From Ahaetulla prasina (taxonomy: Eukaryota > Chordata > Lepidosauria > Squamata > Colubridae): a stretch of 64,000 nt of DNA. The DNA is taken from contig NC_080548.1 in the NCBI RefSeq assembly GCF_028640845.1, positions 13,877,814-13,941,813 of the forward strand. The letters run 5' to 3'. A program made the position numbers and the translations under genes. Within the stretch, counting starts at the first letter, position 1, and every line of letters starts with the position of its first letter. This document shows, piece after piece, positions 49,369 through 61,206 of this stretch. The notes below the pieces were generated by a model that had not been told where the DNA came from, made no database searches, and worked only from the letters and a program-made list of their open reading frames with translations.

Positions 49369-50196
49369 TAGAATTACAGGATAACAGAGATGGAAGGGAC
49401 CTCGGAGGTCTTCTAGTTCAACCCCCTGCTCAAGCAGGAAACCCTATATCAGTGATGGCAAACCTTTTCAGCACCGAGTGCCCAAACCAGAAATTGTGTG
49501 CATGTGTGTGCATGTGCGTGCACCGGAGCACCAAGAACCTGAAGACCACCTGGCCGGCACGCATCTTTGGGTTTCCTGCATACACATACACGTAGGTCAG
49601 CTGGTCTTCGTGCATGCTGGAGCACCGGAAACCTGAAGATCAGCTTGCTGGCGCGTGCATGCCTATTTTTTGCCCGTTTTTTGGTGCCATTTTCAAGCCA
49701 TTTTGGGCTGTTTTCAGGCCATTTTCCAGTCTGTTTTTTGGGCCATTTTCTGGCTCTATGACACCCACGACTACCAGCTGGCCGGCATGCATGTGTGCAC
49801 CAGAAATTAGAAGAGCAGCTGGCGATGGTGTGCGTGCCCACAGAGAGGGCTCTGTGTGCCATCTCTGGCACGCATGCCATAGGTTCGCCATCACGGCCCT
49901 ATATCATTTCAGACAAACGGCTGTCCAATCTCTTCTTAAAAAACAGGGTTGGAGGATCCACAGCTTCTGGAGTCAAGCCGTTCCATTAATTGTTCCAACT
50001 ATCAAGAAACTTCTCCTTAGTTCTAGGTTGGTTCTCTCCTTGATTAGTTCCCATCCGTTGCTCCTTGTTTTGCCTTCTGGTCCTTTGGAAACTAGGTTGA
50101 CACTCCCCCCTTTTTTGTGGAAGCCCCTCAAATATTGGAAGACTGCTATCATGTCACCCCCTAGTCCTTCTCTTCATTACAGTAAACATGGCTTAA
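49369..50196 (+). mobile_element. CR1 LINE 3' fragment split by hAT
   Basis: AGATGGAAGGGACCTCGGAG and TAGTTCAACCCCCTGCTCAA begin it. It resumes at 49897 and ends near TCATTACAGTAAACATGGCT. The hAT lies at 49450-49896. Confidence 0.75.
49450..49896. mobile_element. hAT MITE ('GTGATGGCAAACC' family)
   Basis: CAGTGATGGCAAACC to GGTTCGCCATCACGG. Perfect 8-bp duplications ccctatat at 49442-49449 and 49897-49904. Related to 38348-38763. Confidence 0.85.
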
Positions 50197-50202
50197 GTCT
50201 AG

Positions 50203-50825
50203 GGCGGGGTGTCAAACTTGATTTCATTGAGGGCCGCATCAGGGTTGTGTTTGACCTTGGGAGGCCAGGGGTGGGCGTTGCCGAGGGCATGGCCAGCTCG
50301 ATGTCACTCATCAAGGCTCCGTTTTGGGCTGCAACAGCCTCTTGCAGCCTCTGCCCACAAAAACAGAGCTCAGGGAGGCTGTGTGCGGCTGGCCTGGGCT
50401 CTGTTTTTGCTGGCAGAGGGCTGCAGGAGGTCATCGTGGCCAAAAATGGAGCCCGGGTGGCAATGGTGGGTTTCAAAATTTTTTACTACCGGTTCTGTGG
50501 GTGTGGCTTGGTGGGCGTGGCATGGCTTGGTGGGCGTGGCTTGGTGGGCATGGCGGGGGAAGGTTCCTGCAAAATCCCTATTTCCTCCCAATCAGCTGGG
50601 ACTCCAGAGGCAGAGAATAATGGGGGCGGGGCCAGTCAGAGGTGGTATTTACCGGTTCTCCAAACCACTCAAAATTTCCACTACCGGTTCTCCAGAACTG
50701 GTCAGAACCTGCTGAAACCCATCTCTGCCGGGTGGGCTGTGTACGGCCTCCCAGAGCTCCATTTTTTGTTGACAGAGGGCTACAGGAGGCTGTCGTTGCT
50801 GAAAACGGGAGGGCCGCACACTGGC
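50203..50825. mobile_element. hAT element ('GTCAAAC' family) split by another hAT
   Basis: GGGGTGTCAAACTTGATTTC opens it. GAGGGCCGCACACTGGCAG near 50810 closes a decayed right end. The second element is nested at 50461-50727. Confidence 0.55.
50461..50727. mobile_element. hAT MITE ('ACCGGTT' family)
   Basis: CAATGGTGGGTTTCAAAAT to TGAAACCCATCTCTG. Perfect 8-bp duplications ccgggtgg at 50453-50460 and 50728-50735. Confidence 0.8.
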
Positions 50826-50832
50826 AGAAGCA

Positions 50833-51183
50833 CCACAGTGTTGTGACCCAGACTCGAGCAGGTAGCAACAAACGCAGTCCTTAATGAAAATAAACTTTAT
50901 TCAAGCAGCTGGGAATTGACCCATTCCCAGCGTCATGAAACTCAAAAGAAAGCAAAGGCTTCTCACACAAAACAGTCTGTCATTATTTCCAACCTGGTCC
51001 AATTTAGATAATTGCCAAAGTCCTTTGCAGATAAGAGTCTCGAGCAGAGAATGGAGAGCTGCCAAGGTCTTCTCAGAGAAACATCCAGAGCAGAGAATGG
51101 GACGAGCGCAGCTCCAACGTTGTTTTCTGGGAAACTGAGACACCGATGCCTGTCTCCTTTTAAACCTTATGGGAGGGCCATAA
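50833..51183 (-). mobile_element. Truncated LTR related to 21590-22192
   Basis: TGTTGTGACCCAGACTCGAG start and a minus-strand AATAAA near 50890. Cut off by a SINE at 51184. Confidence 0.55.
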
Positions 51184-51525
51184 GGTTCCCCTCGCACATA
51201 TGTTCTAGTCGTTCCCGACTCTAAGAGGCGCTGCTCATCTCCGTTTCTAAGCCGAAGAGCCAGCACTGTCCGAAGACGTCTCCGTGGTCATGTGGCCGGC
51301 ATGACTAAACGCCAAAGGCGCATGGAACACTGTTCCCTTCCCACCAAAGGTGGTCCCTATTTTTCTACTTGCATTTTTTACGTGCTTTCGAACTGCTAGG
51401 TTGGCAGAAGCTGGGACAAGTAACAAGAGCTCACCCCGTTACGCGGCACCAGGGATTCGAACCGCTGAACTGCCGACTTTTCGATCGACAAGCTCAGCGC
51501 CTTAGCCACTGAGCCACCGCGTCCC
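51184..51525 (-). mobile_element. Sauria-type tRNA SINE
   Basis: The minus strand starts GGGACGCGGTGGCTCAGTGG, has the B box GGTTCGAATCC, and ends GCGAGGGGAACC. Confidence 0.88.
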
Positions 51526-52118
51526 ATTTAGGCAGATAAGAGCTCCCAATTATTTTCTCAGTGCAGTGGGGTGGATTTGTAAGAGACTCTGGCTGAAGGC
51601 GTTCGCAGTCCGATAAAACTGTGGAGAGGATATCCCCTCGGCTTCTAAAGCGGGGCTTTGGTTCAAGCGAGGAAAACAAAGTGTGTTCTTTTTATTAGAA
51701 ACAGCAGCTTATGGTTGCACCATGAAAAACGTCTCTCATCATTTGCTGGAAGCTGCTTTAGAAACATTCAAGGAAGTATCTTCGGGCGTGGCTGGCTCGT
51801 CAAAAGCCATTTCAGATTCACAAGTGTTTGCCTGCAGAGTCACGAGATGGTTTGCAGGGTCCTGAAGAGGGGCCCCGAGGGGGAAGAGACCCATTGGGGC
51901 AGTTCTCCTCCAGCAGGGACGGCCACAGAGTGAAGTCAGATATTAATTCCTGTTTATCTGATGCGGCCAACAGGCAGAAATGTTCTTCTCTGTTGTATAA
52001 CAATGAGGCATCTTTCGTTCATTGTTGTTCTGAAATCTACCAGCTGGAGTCAAAAACAAGAGAACTTCAGGAAGGGGTTTCTGGGTAGCAGCAGTCTCCT
52101 CCCCTATCTTTAATAATA
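51526..52118. other. Spacer, nothing recognised
   Basis: May contain the rest of the LTR interrupted by the SINE. Not resolved. Confidence 0.35.
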
Positions 52119-52230
52119 ATAACAGTAACAGAGTTGGAAGGGACCTTGGAGGTCATCTAGTCCAGCCCCTTGCTCACGCAGGAGAGCCTGTACTAGGGAT
52201 TTGAACCGCCGAACGGCCGATCTTTGTCAT
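52119..52230 (+). repeat. CR1 3' tail
   Basis: GAGTTGGAAGGGACCTTGGA and GTCATCTAGTCCAGCCCC. Confidence 0.7.
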
Positions 52231-52844
52231 CGACAACCTCAGTGTCTCAGCCACTGAGCCACCTAGTTAGGCTAAATGAAGGAGGTCTGCAGCTCCAGAT
52301 TTCCCCCCCACCCCCACCCCCACAAAACAACTCCATCACCTTTTAATTCACTGCAACCCTGCGATCATTGACTAGAGAAAGAGCCAGCGCCGAAGAGAGA
52401 ATTTTTGCGGGCGATTTTGCCAAATTGCCCTACAGATGAGAACATTCTGTTTTGTTAAATAGGGGACCTCAGATAAGCGAGGTCCCTAACCTTAATCATC
52501 ATGGCAGAGTACAAAGCTTATCGTTTGCGCCTACTTATCTCGCACCAAATGTGTGTAAATATTCTAAGTGGGTCATCAAGATCAAGAGCTAGAAGAGGGG
52601 CCACTGGGGGATTTTCCAGGGAAGCTGGAAACAGTTTGGATTACATCGGGCCCTTCAGCCTTGATCTCGGTCCTTCACCAAATATCTTTGGGGCTGCTCA
52701 GGTGAGGAGGCTGGCAACAAGGACAGTGGACCTGAGCTGATGACCTCTGGTCCAGCCAGGCAGTGGCAGCTGGTAAAGCTCACGAGGAAATTTAAAAAAC
52801 CTAGGGGGGCAGGGGGCAGTCTTGTGGGAAGTTCTTCTCTGACT
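52231..52844. other. Spacer, nothing recognised
   Basis: No gene identified. Confidence 0.35.
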
Positions 52845-53338
52845 TGGAAGTGTTGGAAGAAATGTCCTTCGGGGTTTGGTTCCAAATGGGGGGAAAAAGA
52901 CACTGGATTCATGGAAGTTGCTTGGAAAGAAGGTTTATTGATGAACAGGATCACATGCCTTGGCGATCTTGGGCAAAAAAAGGGAAGAGATGTGGAGAAT
53001 CCCTGGGTTTTATACCCTCTCTGGCTTTGAACTTCCTGGGGCGCAGGAAGGGTATCCTGACTGGTTGCTGTCGAGAGGTCATAGCTAGCTTTTTAGGTTG
53101 TCTGTGTGTTAATGGTTGAATCTTGCTGGGTGATGCAATGAAGGGCAATTAAATGGCTCTGCCTGAAGGAGGTATATTTTTGTTATGTAGAATAGATTGG
53201 CCCAGGCCTTAATGGCCCAATAACAAAAGTGGGGGGGGGCTGAGTTTCTGCCTCCCTTTTAGGGGAAATATTCTGCCCTTTTAATATTTCCTAAATTATC
53301 TCATTTTTAAGGAGAGGGGTGGGTTTTAACTTCCTACA
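52845..53338 (+). mobile_element. Possible solo LTR
   Basis: 494 bp starting TGGAAGTG and ending TTCCTACA, with 4-bp flanks gact on both sides and a TTTTATACCC TATA-like box inside. No coding region. Strand is inferred from the TATA box. Confidence 0.4.
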
Positions 53339-53547
53339 GACTTCAGTGCCATCATGTTTAATCAAGAGGGCTGGGGATTATGGGAGTTTAAACCTAAGAC
53401 TTCTGGAGAAGACCATTGGATGGAGAGAAGGCTACCCTGAAAGCTACCAGCACAGCAAGGCTGATTTTCCTTGACAAGTCAACAGGACTGAAGAGCAACT
53501 CAAAGAACACCGCTCCAATTCACTAGGAAAGCCAGCTTGGTCTAATG

Positions 53548-53733
53548 CAGTGCTTCTCAAATAGTGGGGCGCGCCCCCCAGGGGGGGCGCGAGGCTCCGT
53601 AAAGGGGGGCGCATTTGACCTCGGCAAACACTGTCATAACAAGCTATTGATACTATTTACAGTCGTGCGGGGGGCGCGAAAAATGTTTTCTTCTTCCTAG
53701 GGGGGCATGACAGAAAATAATTGACAAGCACTG
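53548..53733. mobile_element. hAT MITE ('CTTCTCAAATAGTGGGGCGC' family)
   Basis: CAGTGCTTCTCAAATAG to TTGACAAGCACTG. Perfect 8-bp duplications gtctaatg at 53540-53547 and 53734-53741. Confidence 0.85.
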
Positions 53734-53741
53734 GTCTAATG

Positions 53742-53991
53742 CAAGGGTCAGTAACCTGTGGCTCTGGAGCCGCATGTGGCTTTTACATCCCTCTGCTGCG
53801 GCTCCCAATTGCCAGTCAGCTCCACAATTGATAGGGCATTCAGTTAGGATAGGTAGAGGAAAAAGGATGTCATGCTAGGAGGAGACACTGTGATGGGGGG
53901 AACTGGACTTCCAGTTGGTTCCAGAATTGAAAGGGGGGCTCCAGGTTAGGGCCTCTGTGGTTCTTTGACTGTTTAAGGTTGCCAACCCCTG
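53742..53991. mobile_element. hAT MITE, back to back with its neighbour
   Basis: CAAGGGTCAGTAACC to GGTTGCCAACCCCTG. The left flank is the gtctaatg shared with the preceding element, the right flank is gtctaacg (53992-53999). Confidence 0.8.
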
Positions 53992-54240
53992 GTCTAACGG
54001 TTAAGGCACCAGACTAGAGACCTGGAGATTGTGAGTTCTAGTCCCGCTTTAGGCATGAAAGCCAACTAAGTGACTTTAGGCCAGTTATTCTCTCAGCCCA
54101 ACTCATCTCTCAGGGTGTTGTTGTTGCTGTTGTGGGGGAAATAGGAGGAGAGGGTGTTGTTGTTGTTGTTGTGGGGGAAATAGGAGGAGAGAGGAATATT
54201 GTATATGCTCGTGGCTTAGAGTTACTTGCAAAGTGATAAA

Positions 54241-55412
54241 GGCAGGATAACATAAAATATAAATGCAAAAATATCCACAATTTGAGTATCGATTGCTGCA
54301 AACTTCCTTAAATTTGTTAAGGAAAACGGATTCTTTTCTCATTCAGGGCAAGTCCTAACTTTCCACTCGGATGAAACTAAGCACATGAAGAAGGCAGATT
54401 CCTTCTCTGTGAGCAATAGACGTATTTTTGCAATAAGATTTCCTAGTTCCAGACTTGACCTTGTCAAAAGGACGAGTTAAACCGCAGAGTTGGAGAAATT
54501 GTCCCTGACATTTCTGGGAACTTAATGTTTTGTTACTTCCCTGGTTATTATTATTATTATTTTTAAAGAACAACGGAAACCATACATTGTCTGCCTTTTT
54601 GTAGTGCATTTGGTTGCTTTTGCGTATTCAATGATTTGAGGCTTGTTTTTTTCTCTCTTTCCACATTTGGCATCCTGGAAAACTGAAAGAATGTAGAGGA
54701 GGCGTCTCTTCAGATCTTAATCTACCTGCTTCTCTTAAGGAAGACTAGACAGTGTTTTTGTTTATTTAAACACACACACGTCATGCAACTGTTGTGTGTC
54801 GACATTTAGAGCGAGCTTGAAATGTGGTCATATTGCAGCAAAAATTTCCTGAATCTGTCAGCCACTGTTGTCATTTTTGAAATCAGACAATGAAACAAGT
54901 TTATCTCCAGAACAGAAAGTTTTGCCCCTGAACACTGTGATGTTACCTAGATTTTGCCTGTCTTCATACATAATTCCCAGAATTCTGTAGAGCTAACAAA
55001 CATGTCCCAATTTCTTTTGGCAAATATCAAAAGAACTTGTGTGTTGCATTTTTCTTATGTTAGATTTTCTTTTTTTCTTTTCTAAATCAGCCTTGGTTCT
55101 CTAGAATAGATGTCGCTTCACTACAACTCCCGTTATCCCAAACTAGCTTATTGTGAGTCAGGTTTTAGCCTAGTGAGATTTCGAAGACCACAACTTGAAA
55201 ACGGTGGTGGTTGGAACTGCAGGGCCTAGCTGCTCAGATAGACGGCTCTTGTTCATGAGGTGCAGCGCCTTCTTTGCTAATACCATCCTTTTTTTTTCTC
55301 TGCTCACATTCAGCTGACGTTGGAGCAAAATAACTAGGAGGAAGAGGCGGAAATGCAACCCACGTTACTCCTTAAGCCCCGAGTGGATTCTTCAGATGTT
55401 CACTGTTCACAT
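54241..55412. other. Spacer, nothing recognised
   Basis: No gene or repeat identified. Confidence 0.4.
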
Positions 55413-55720
55413 CAGTGGTGGGTTTCAAATTTTTTTACTACCATTTCTGTGGGTGTGGCTTGGTGGCTGTGGCATGGCTTGGTGGGTGTAGCTTCGTGGA
55501 CGTGGCAGGGGAAGGATACTGTAAAATGTCCATTCCCACCCCAATCCAAGGGAAGGTTACTACAAAATCCTCATTTCCTCCCGATCAGCTGGGACTTGGG
55601 AGGCAGAGAATAGATGGGGGCGGGGCCAGTCAGATTTTTTACTACCGATTCTCCGAACTACTCAAAATTTCCGCTACCGGTTCTCCAGAACTGGTCAGAA
55701 CCTGCTGAAACTCACCTCTG
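55413..55720. mobile_element. hAT MITE ('ACCGGTT' family)
   Basis: CAGTGGTGGGTTTCAAAT to TGAAACTCACCTCTG. Perfect 8-bp duplications gttcacat at 55405-55412 and 55721-55728. Confidence 0.87.
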
Positions 55721-56388
55721 GTTCACATCTTCTCTAGATGACAGTCCTTAGATCTTTCATTTCCTTCTCCTTTCTCCTTTCCTTTCCTCCTCTTCTTTCT
55801 CTCATTTTCCCTTTTCCTTTCCCTCTCCTCGCCTCCCTTCTTCTTCCTCCACTCCACTCCTATCTTTTTGGTCTCTTTCAACTGCATCCCTCCCCTCCCC
55901 TGTAGGAACAGCCTGTTCTTTTATGTAGCCAAAATGTTTAACACCCCCCACAAGCAGCCCCCTCATTAAAATAGCCCAGCAAAGGCTGGGGGGAAAAACC
56001 CATTCCTTGAATTCTGTCTGTAGCAGAATGGGATATGGACTTGCAAGTACGCATAGGAGCTTCCCTCCTGGCAACATTTGGCTCCAGCCGAACACCCTCC
56101 TCTCCCCCACTGATGAAGGTGTTGTGGGATAAATGAAGCAGAAGGTTAGAATATCTGGCTTATAAAATGTTTTTTTTTAATAGAAATAAGTGGAGGCGTC
56201 AAAGCCCACCAACATGTACAAAATGTAGGAGAGACAAGAAAACAAAAATCAACAGACACATGTATCCAGAAACTCCTTTTCTACAAAAATTCTGCAGTGT
56301 GATTGAAAAATCATCTTTCAGCATCCAGGACAATTGGTGGTAGAAAGATTTCGGCCCAGATGTACACATCCATAAATATCATCCAGTC
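55721..56388. other. Spacer, nothing recognised
   Basis: Pyrimidine-rich around 55750-55900. No gene. Confidence 0.35.
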
Positions 56389-56525
56389 CAGGGGTCTCCA
56401 ACCTGGTCAACTTTTAAGACTTGTGGATTTCAACTCCCACAATTCCTCAGCCAGCTTTGCTGGCTGAGGAATTCTGGGAGTTGAAGTCCACAAGTCTTAA
56501 AAGTTGACCAGGTTGGAGACCCTTG
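56389..56525. mobile_element. Palindromic hAT MITE
   Basis: CAGGGGTCTCCAACCTGG to CCAGGTTGGAGACCCTTG, an almost perfect inverted repeat. Flank atccagtc recurs two bases displaced on the right. Confidence 0.78.
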
Positions 56526-58144
56526 ATTTCCAGTCCAAAGTCTTCGAGCTAGGAAGCTTTGTAATTCTGATAAGAGAGGGGAGGTTGGACAAGAGGTGGT
56601 TTATAGCCTGGGAAAAACTAAATTGACAGGAAAAGCTTCTGGCTTTCCCCTCCTCCTCATCCTACGCTATTCCATTTTTCTAACTGATTTTTCCCCAAAA
56701 CCCTGAATTTATAAGGAGATTGAACCTCGTGCTTTTTCACGATGGTGTCACCAGATCTTTGGACTCGGGGGAAGAGAAGACAGCACAAGGCCCCTTATTG
56801 TTGATGTCGAACACACCAAGCTAAACTTCAACTGGCTTAATGTATCTCCAACAGAGCTGGCTCGTTTTTGGGAAGACAGATAAAGCTCAAATACAGAGGA
56901 GGGGTGGAATCTCATAGGTGGATCAGGTATTTGACAGACAGATCTGACCCAGATATTTGATTCTTCCCTTTAGGATTTGTAAAATTGGTTCTTTGTACCT
57001 TATCTTAAGCTTACTTTTGGTCACAGATTATGGTTGTGGGGTGGGGGAGATACCTCCCCTTTCCCCAATTCTGGCAGTCTGCACTCTCAACTTTGGACAC
57101 AAGGCAGGCAGGGAATAAAGGCAGGGCCCACCTGTGGTCTAAATATCGAACCATACTAGCCTTTTGCAAAGGTCGAACCACATCAAATTGCTCCGCTTTA
57201 GAAAACCCAGGATGAGTCTTGGTGTTGCACAAGTTGTCCGCACCGTGTCTCAGTCTGCGCATGTCGCTCGGCTAGTATTCCCCACAGGAGTTGGGACTTC
57301 GGCGTCCATCATTCCCACGGGTTTGGGGAATGCTAATGTAACTAATCAGTGTTTGGGTCTCAACCAACCAAAAACATGAGTAAAAGTGAGTTGGGACAAA
57401 GTTAAATCCCACTGCATTCAGGGGAAGCTGGTCATGGGCTCCCATGCTTGTTTACACAGAAGTAGTAGGCCCCAGGGAATTTAGCATGGCTGAAATAAAC
57501 AGACCATCCACAGCCAACCTGTGATGAAGAGTCCCCAAGTTATTTCTCAACAGACTGTGTTTAGGGATTTTAATTTTGACTCTCCTGCTAAAAATAAGAC
57601 GTGTGTTTGGTAAATGGAAGATGCAACCTCATTCCTCTTAAGAGGCAAACATAGTGACACTCGTGTTAAGCTTATTTCCTTACTTGCCGGTAAGCCATGT
57701 ATTGGAATTTGGAATAGTCCAAAACATGAGGAAGAACGTACATGGTATTCTTTGGCATATGATCCCATAACAGCCACAAACGTAGACGGGGTTTTAAAAG
57801 AGGGTTGAAGATATGCTCATAGAAGAGTAAGGCCCAATAAAATGATGCCTTCTCAGAGTGCAATCTGGTTGGGAATCGTAGAGTTGGAAGGGATCTCAAA
57901 GACCTTCAAATGCAGGGACTGCCACGTGGTGGTATCATGAATGTTTGCCATGGGAGAAGGGCCGCTCTCAACCCTTGGCATTACCATTTTTAAAAGGGCA
58001 TATTATAGCTGACAATGAAGCCTCAACTCTGTGTTAAAAAAAACAAAACCTAGAGGAATAGATCTCAAAGGTAGTCGATGAGCAGATAGTTAAAAATTTG
58101 ATACAAGGAACCCATAGATAGTTGGGAGGAAGGGGTCTCCAGAG
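56526..58144. other. Spacer, nothing recognised
   Basis: A short CR1-like phrase (GAGTTGGAAGGGATCTCAAA) is at about 57880. No exon found. Confidence 0.4.
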
Positions 58145-58278
58145 CAGGGGTCTCCAACCTTGGCAACTTTAAGAGTTGTGGACTTCAACACCCAGAATTC
58201 CTCAGCCAGTTTTGCTGGCTGAGGAATTCTGGGAGTTGAAATGCACAAGTCTTAAAGTTGCCAAGGTTGGAGACCCTG
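58145..58278. mobile_element. Palindromic hAT MITE
   Basis: CAGGGGTCTCCAACC to GGTTGGAGACCCTG. Perfect 8-bp duplications ctccagag at 58137-58144 and 58279-58286. Confidence 0.87.
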
Positions 58279-59497
58279 CTCCAGAGCAGTGCTTTAAGGT
58301 CTGTTAGCTCAACCCATTCCAGTTGCATGGACTTTCTTCTGAAAACGGTACCCATCAAAACCCATCTCTTCCCCCTTCTCAAATCTCACTTTGACCAACA
58401 GAGATGCAGCCTTGGTCCACGTTCTCCTCTCCAAACGAGCTTACCACTGCATGAAAAGCATCACAAGTAATAACCATCCCCACATACAAAGTTTTGAGTA
58501 GACAGATGCTCTTCTGAAGGCACATCCACCTGGCAGGTTTCCCAAGGCCTGGCTCAGGGTAGACAAGCAAGAAGTCCCAGATGGTTTCCCGAAACAAGGA
58601 AGGATGCTTTCGTCTGGATATTGCAGAAGGCAATCCTGTGAAGGCACCAGTGCTGCATGACGAGCGTCCCCCAAGTAGGGTGCAGAATTGTGGGACTGCA
58701 TAGTGCAAAGGTGCTGGACAAAACAAAACAAAACAAAAAAAACCCCAAATCAGTGAAACCCAGAGCAAGAGCTATTTTTCTTCAAAATATGGAGACTAGG
58801 AAGTCCTCTCCTCCAGGGGAAGTGCTGGTTAAGTGCCATTTCTAATCTCTCTTCCGGAAGCTCTTCCACTACTTAAAAAAAGGAAAGAGACCCAAAGGAT
58901 ATATTCAGGTATTTCTCTGTGCGGTTCATGGCCGATAAGCCGACAGTGGAAGAAAACCATTCCACCCATTACTCCCTCAAGCATTGCTGAAATGGAGGAA
59001 GTTGGTCTGCTCCATCTAGTTCTGATATTCAGAACCAGTTCTGGGCATCAGGATCCTAAAACCGATCCTTCTGGCCCAGGGTCCCATTTGTGGATCTGGG
59101 AACTCTGATAATCATCAAGTGGATTCCTAAAAGGCCCAAAGGCTGCCAGCTCTGATTCAGGAAGAAAGCTGGATGTAGCGGTATACCAACAACGTATTCT
59201 CCCTTCAATCGGAGGCAGGAGAGTTACAGTCCCGCCCTCCAGGAAACAAAACACAAATTCCTTTCCATCAAAGAGTTTGGTCACTTCCTTTGTGATGCAA
59301 CTTCCCACTTATCATCTCAATTGCCTGGACAGAGCAACCCGCAAGCAAGATCTCCAGTGCAAGAGGAAGGGAAGATCCCAGCAATAGCTACCTATCCTAT
59401 TCAGTTTCCTAAACAACAGCAGGACAGACATTCCCAGAGCAAGTGCACCTAAAGAAGAAACTGGCGGTAAATTCCCAGCAGCCGGCGTCCTCTGAAC
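58279..59497 (-). other. Probable 3' UTR or downstream flank of PAQR7
   Basis: Unique-looking sequence with no other gene. I could not pick a clear minus-strand AATAAA, so the transcript end is unknown. Confidence 0.4.
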
Positions 59498-60556
59498 TCA
59501 GTCCCGCTTTGGCCAGACTTTGTGCTTGACTTTGACCGTCATGTAGAGGGCGGTGAGGCCACAACAAGCCATCACCACAAGGCACATGATGGAAAAAAAG
59601 GGAGCGAAGTCGCCGTGCAGGTCAGCGTAAATGTGCCGCCTAGTCCGGTAATCAAGAAGCACCGCCTCTAACTGGATGAAGGTACAAAATATGAGGAACA
59701 TGTGGAAGAGCTGGTGGCCTTGTCCAACAAAGTGACACTTCCCAGGAAACCACTTCTCAGGGTAGGGGTAGGCGAAAAAAAAGGCTGCAACCAGGAAGCA
59801 CAAAACGTGGCACTTATGGTACGTAGCAGCCAAGTCACTTTGCCCAGAGATGGTGGTGGTGTAGATACGATGGAGCACAGGGCTGATGTCTAAAGCATAG
59901 GCTACAGCGGAGGGCATTTCCTGGCAGAGCCTGCCCTGCAGAGGGGAGAGGTGTGGACAACGGTATTTGGCATAGCAGGAACCAGCACAGGACAACCAAG
60001 CCAACCCCACTGCGCCTGGAATGTAGAAACTGGAGATCCAGGCGTGCCATTCTGGCTCAATGGCGTAGTAATAATGCACCAAAGCGCTACTGTACTGGTA
60101 GGTGGCTACCCCTACATAGTCCAAGAAAAAGAAGGTGTAATGGCAGAACTCAGACTTGGCTTGCAAGAGATGAGCCAAGGTGCTGAAGGTTGAGTAGATG
60201 ATGGAAGACACAGCCACGATGCAGAAGGGCTGCGCATGCGGGTCGCCCACAAAATCCACTATCTGGGAGAGTTGCCAGAACCGCCCCACCAGCATGAAAG
60301 CCGCCAGCAGATGAGTCCAGACGTTGAGCGCTTCGTTGTGCTGCTGGAAGAGGGACAGGAAGTAGAAGGCCCAACTCCGGTGGAGGGGTCGGTAGCCGGC
60401 GTGGATGTAGGGCTTCCGGAAAAGCTGGGGCACCTCCGAGGCTGTCACCGTGCAGGATGGAGCAGGCAAGGCCTTGGACAGAAGTTGAGGGATTTTGCAC
60501 AAGTGCTGGAGGTTGATGAAGAGGTGGCTGAGTTTTTCGGATACAATCGTTGCCAT
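59498..60556 (-). CDS. PAQR7: Membrane progestin receptor alpha
   Basis: A single 352-codon frame (human about 346). PAQR7 is a plasma-membrane progestin-binding receptor of the adiponectin-receptor-like PAQR family. It signals non-genomically, for example in oocyte maturation. Visible family features are PYIHAGYRPLH (residues 49-59), FQQHNEALNVWTHLLAA (70-86, motif A before TM1), STFSTLAHLLQAKSE (122-136, motif B with His129), FFLDYVGVATYQY (143-155), YALDISPVLHRI (220-231), and the C-terminal GHQLFHMFL (280-288). His281 and His285 are the paired histidines of the metal-site motif. Seven hydrophobic segments follow a cytosolic N-terminus without a signal peptide. It is intronless, as expected for the coding part of this gene. 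PAQR8 is the nearest alternative, but residue matches and synteny favour PAQR7. Confidence 0.93.
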   Translation of the reverse strand: MATIVSEKLSHLFINLQHLCKIPQLLSKALPAPSCTVTASEVPQLFRKPYIHAGYRPLHRSWAFYFLSLFQQHNEALNVWTHLLAAFMLVGRFWQLSQIVDFVGDPHAQPFCIVAVSSIIYSTFSTLAHLLQAKSEFCHYTFFFLDYVGVATYQYSSALVHYYYAIEPEWHAWISSFYIPGAVGLAWLSCAGSCYAKYRCPHLSPLQGRLCQEMPSAVAYALDISPVLHRIYTTTISGQSDLAATYHKCHVLCFLVAAFFFAYPYPEKWFPGKCHFVGQGHQLFHMFLIFCTFIQLEAVLLDYRTRRHIYADLHGDFAPFFSIMCLVVMACCGLTALYMTVKVKHKVWPKRD

Positions 60557-60574
60557 GACAGGAAAGAAAGAGAC

Positions 60575-60576
60575 CT
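60575..60576 (-). other. Likely splice acceptor of the PAQR7 coding exon
   Basis: On the minus strand a strong pyrimidine tract (CTTTTTTCCCCCCCACTTCAAG) ends in AG 18 bases before the start codon. This fits a gene with a non-coding first exon further upstream. Confidence 0.5.
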
Positions 60577-61206
60577 TGAAGTGGGGGGGAAAAAAGACAT
60601 TCAGTGGGAGATCACAGCAAAGCCAGCAGGACTGATTTTGATCAGCATTCTAGGACAACGGAAGTGGCGGGCCAGCAGGCCATTGGGAGGAAGCAGATGT
60701 GTGCACCAACACCCCCCCCCCCCGGTCCACACACAAACACAATTTGACAGGAACTTAAGACTGCGACCACCTGGTGCCTCTTCATCTGGAAATTAAGCTT
60801 TGCTGCTAAATGCAGCAGGACTTGCTTTTAAGTAAACACACCCGCTACTACACCGCTTGGAGACAACCAAAACAGGAGTGCAAAAAAGAACAAACTTCAA
60901 GACAGCCAAATAGGACAATGCTTGGGGCTTTTGGTTTTACCCCAAACAACCTGGAGCATTTGAAAGCAAGACTTGAAAAGTCAGAAATTGGAGGCTTAGA
61001 GGAGCAGCGGGCCAGGCAGAAAACCTCAGTAGATATAATCTAATTGATCACAAACCATTCTTCCCTTGATTCAGATTTGACAAAACACTCCCATCCAGGC
61101 ACCCGTCTCAGTTTTCTGAAGAGTCCTCTAAATAGTCCAAGAAGAATTCATTCTAATTCTAAAGTTTCTAAATTGTCAAATTGCATAAATCCAGATCAAT
61201 CTAATC
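60577..61206. other. PAQR7 upstream region, nothing recognised
   Basis: A C-run near 60714-60724. No exon identified. Confidence 0.35.

Larger units (their letters stand above)
53525..54240 (+). mobile_element. tRNA SINE family 3 hit by two hAT elements
   Basis: GCCAGCTTGGTCTAATG is the SINE head. After two hATs the SINE resumes GGTTAAGGCACCAGACTAG with TGTGAGTTCTAGTCCCGC. It ends in two GTT-repeat units. Confidence 0.65.

Noticed and set aside
49614..50846. A 410-codon open frame on the plus strand
   Set aside because: It crosses a hAT element, a CR1 tail and two further hAT elements. Its translation follows repeat boundaries and matches no family, so it is chance openness in GC-rich repeats.
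59953..60193. Open frames opposite PAQR7
   Set aside because: They are shadows of the PAQR7 coding strand.
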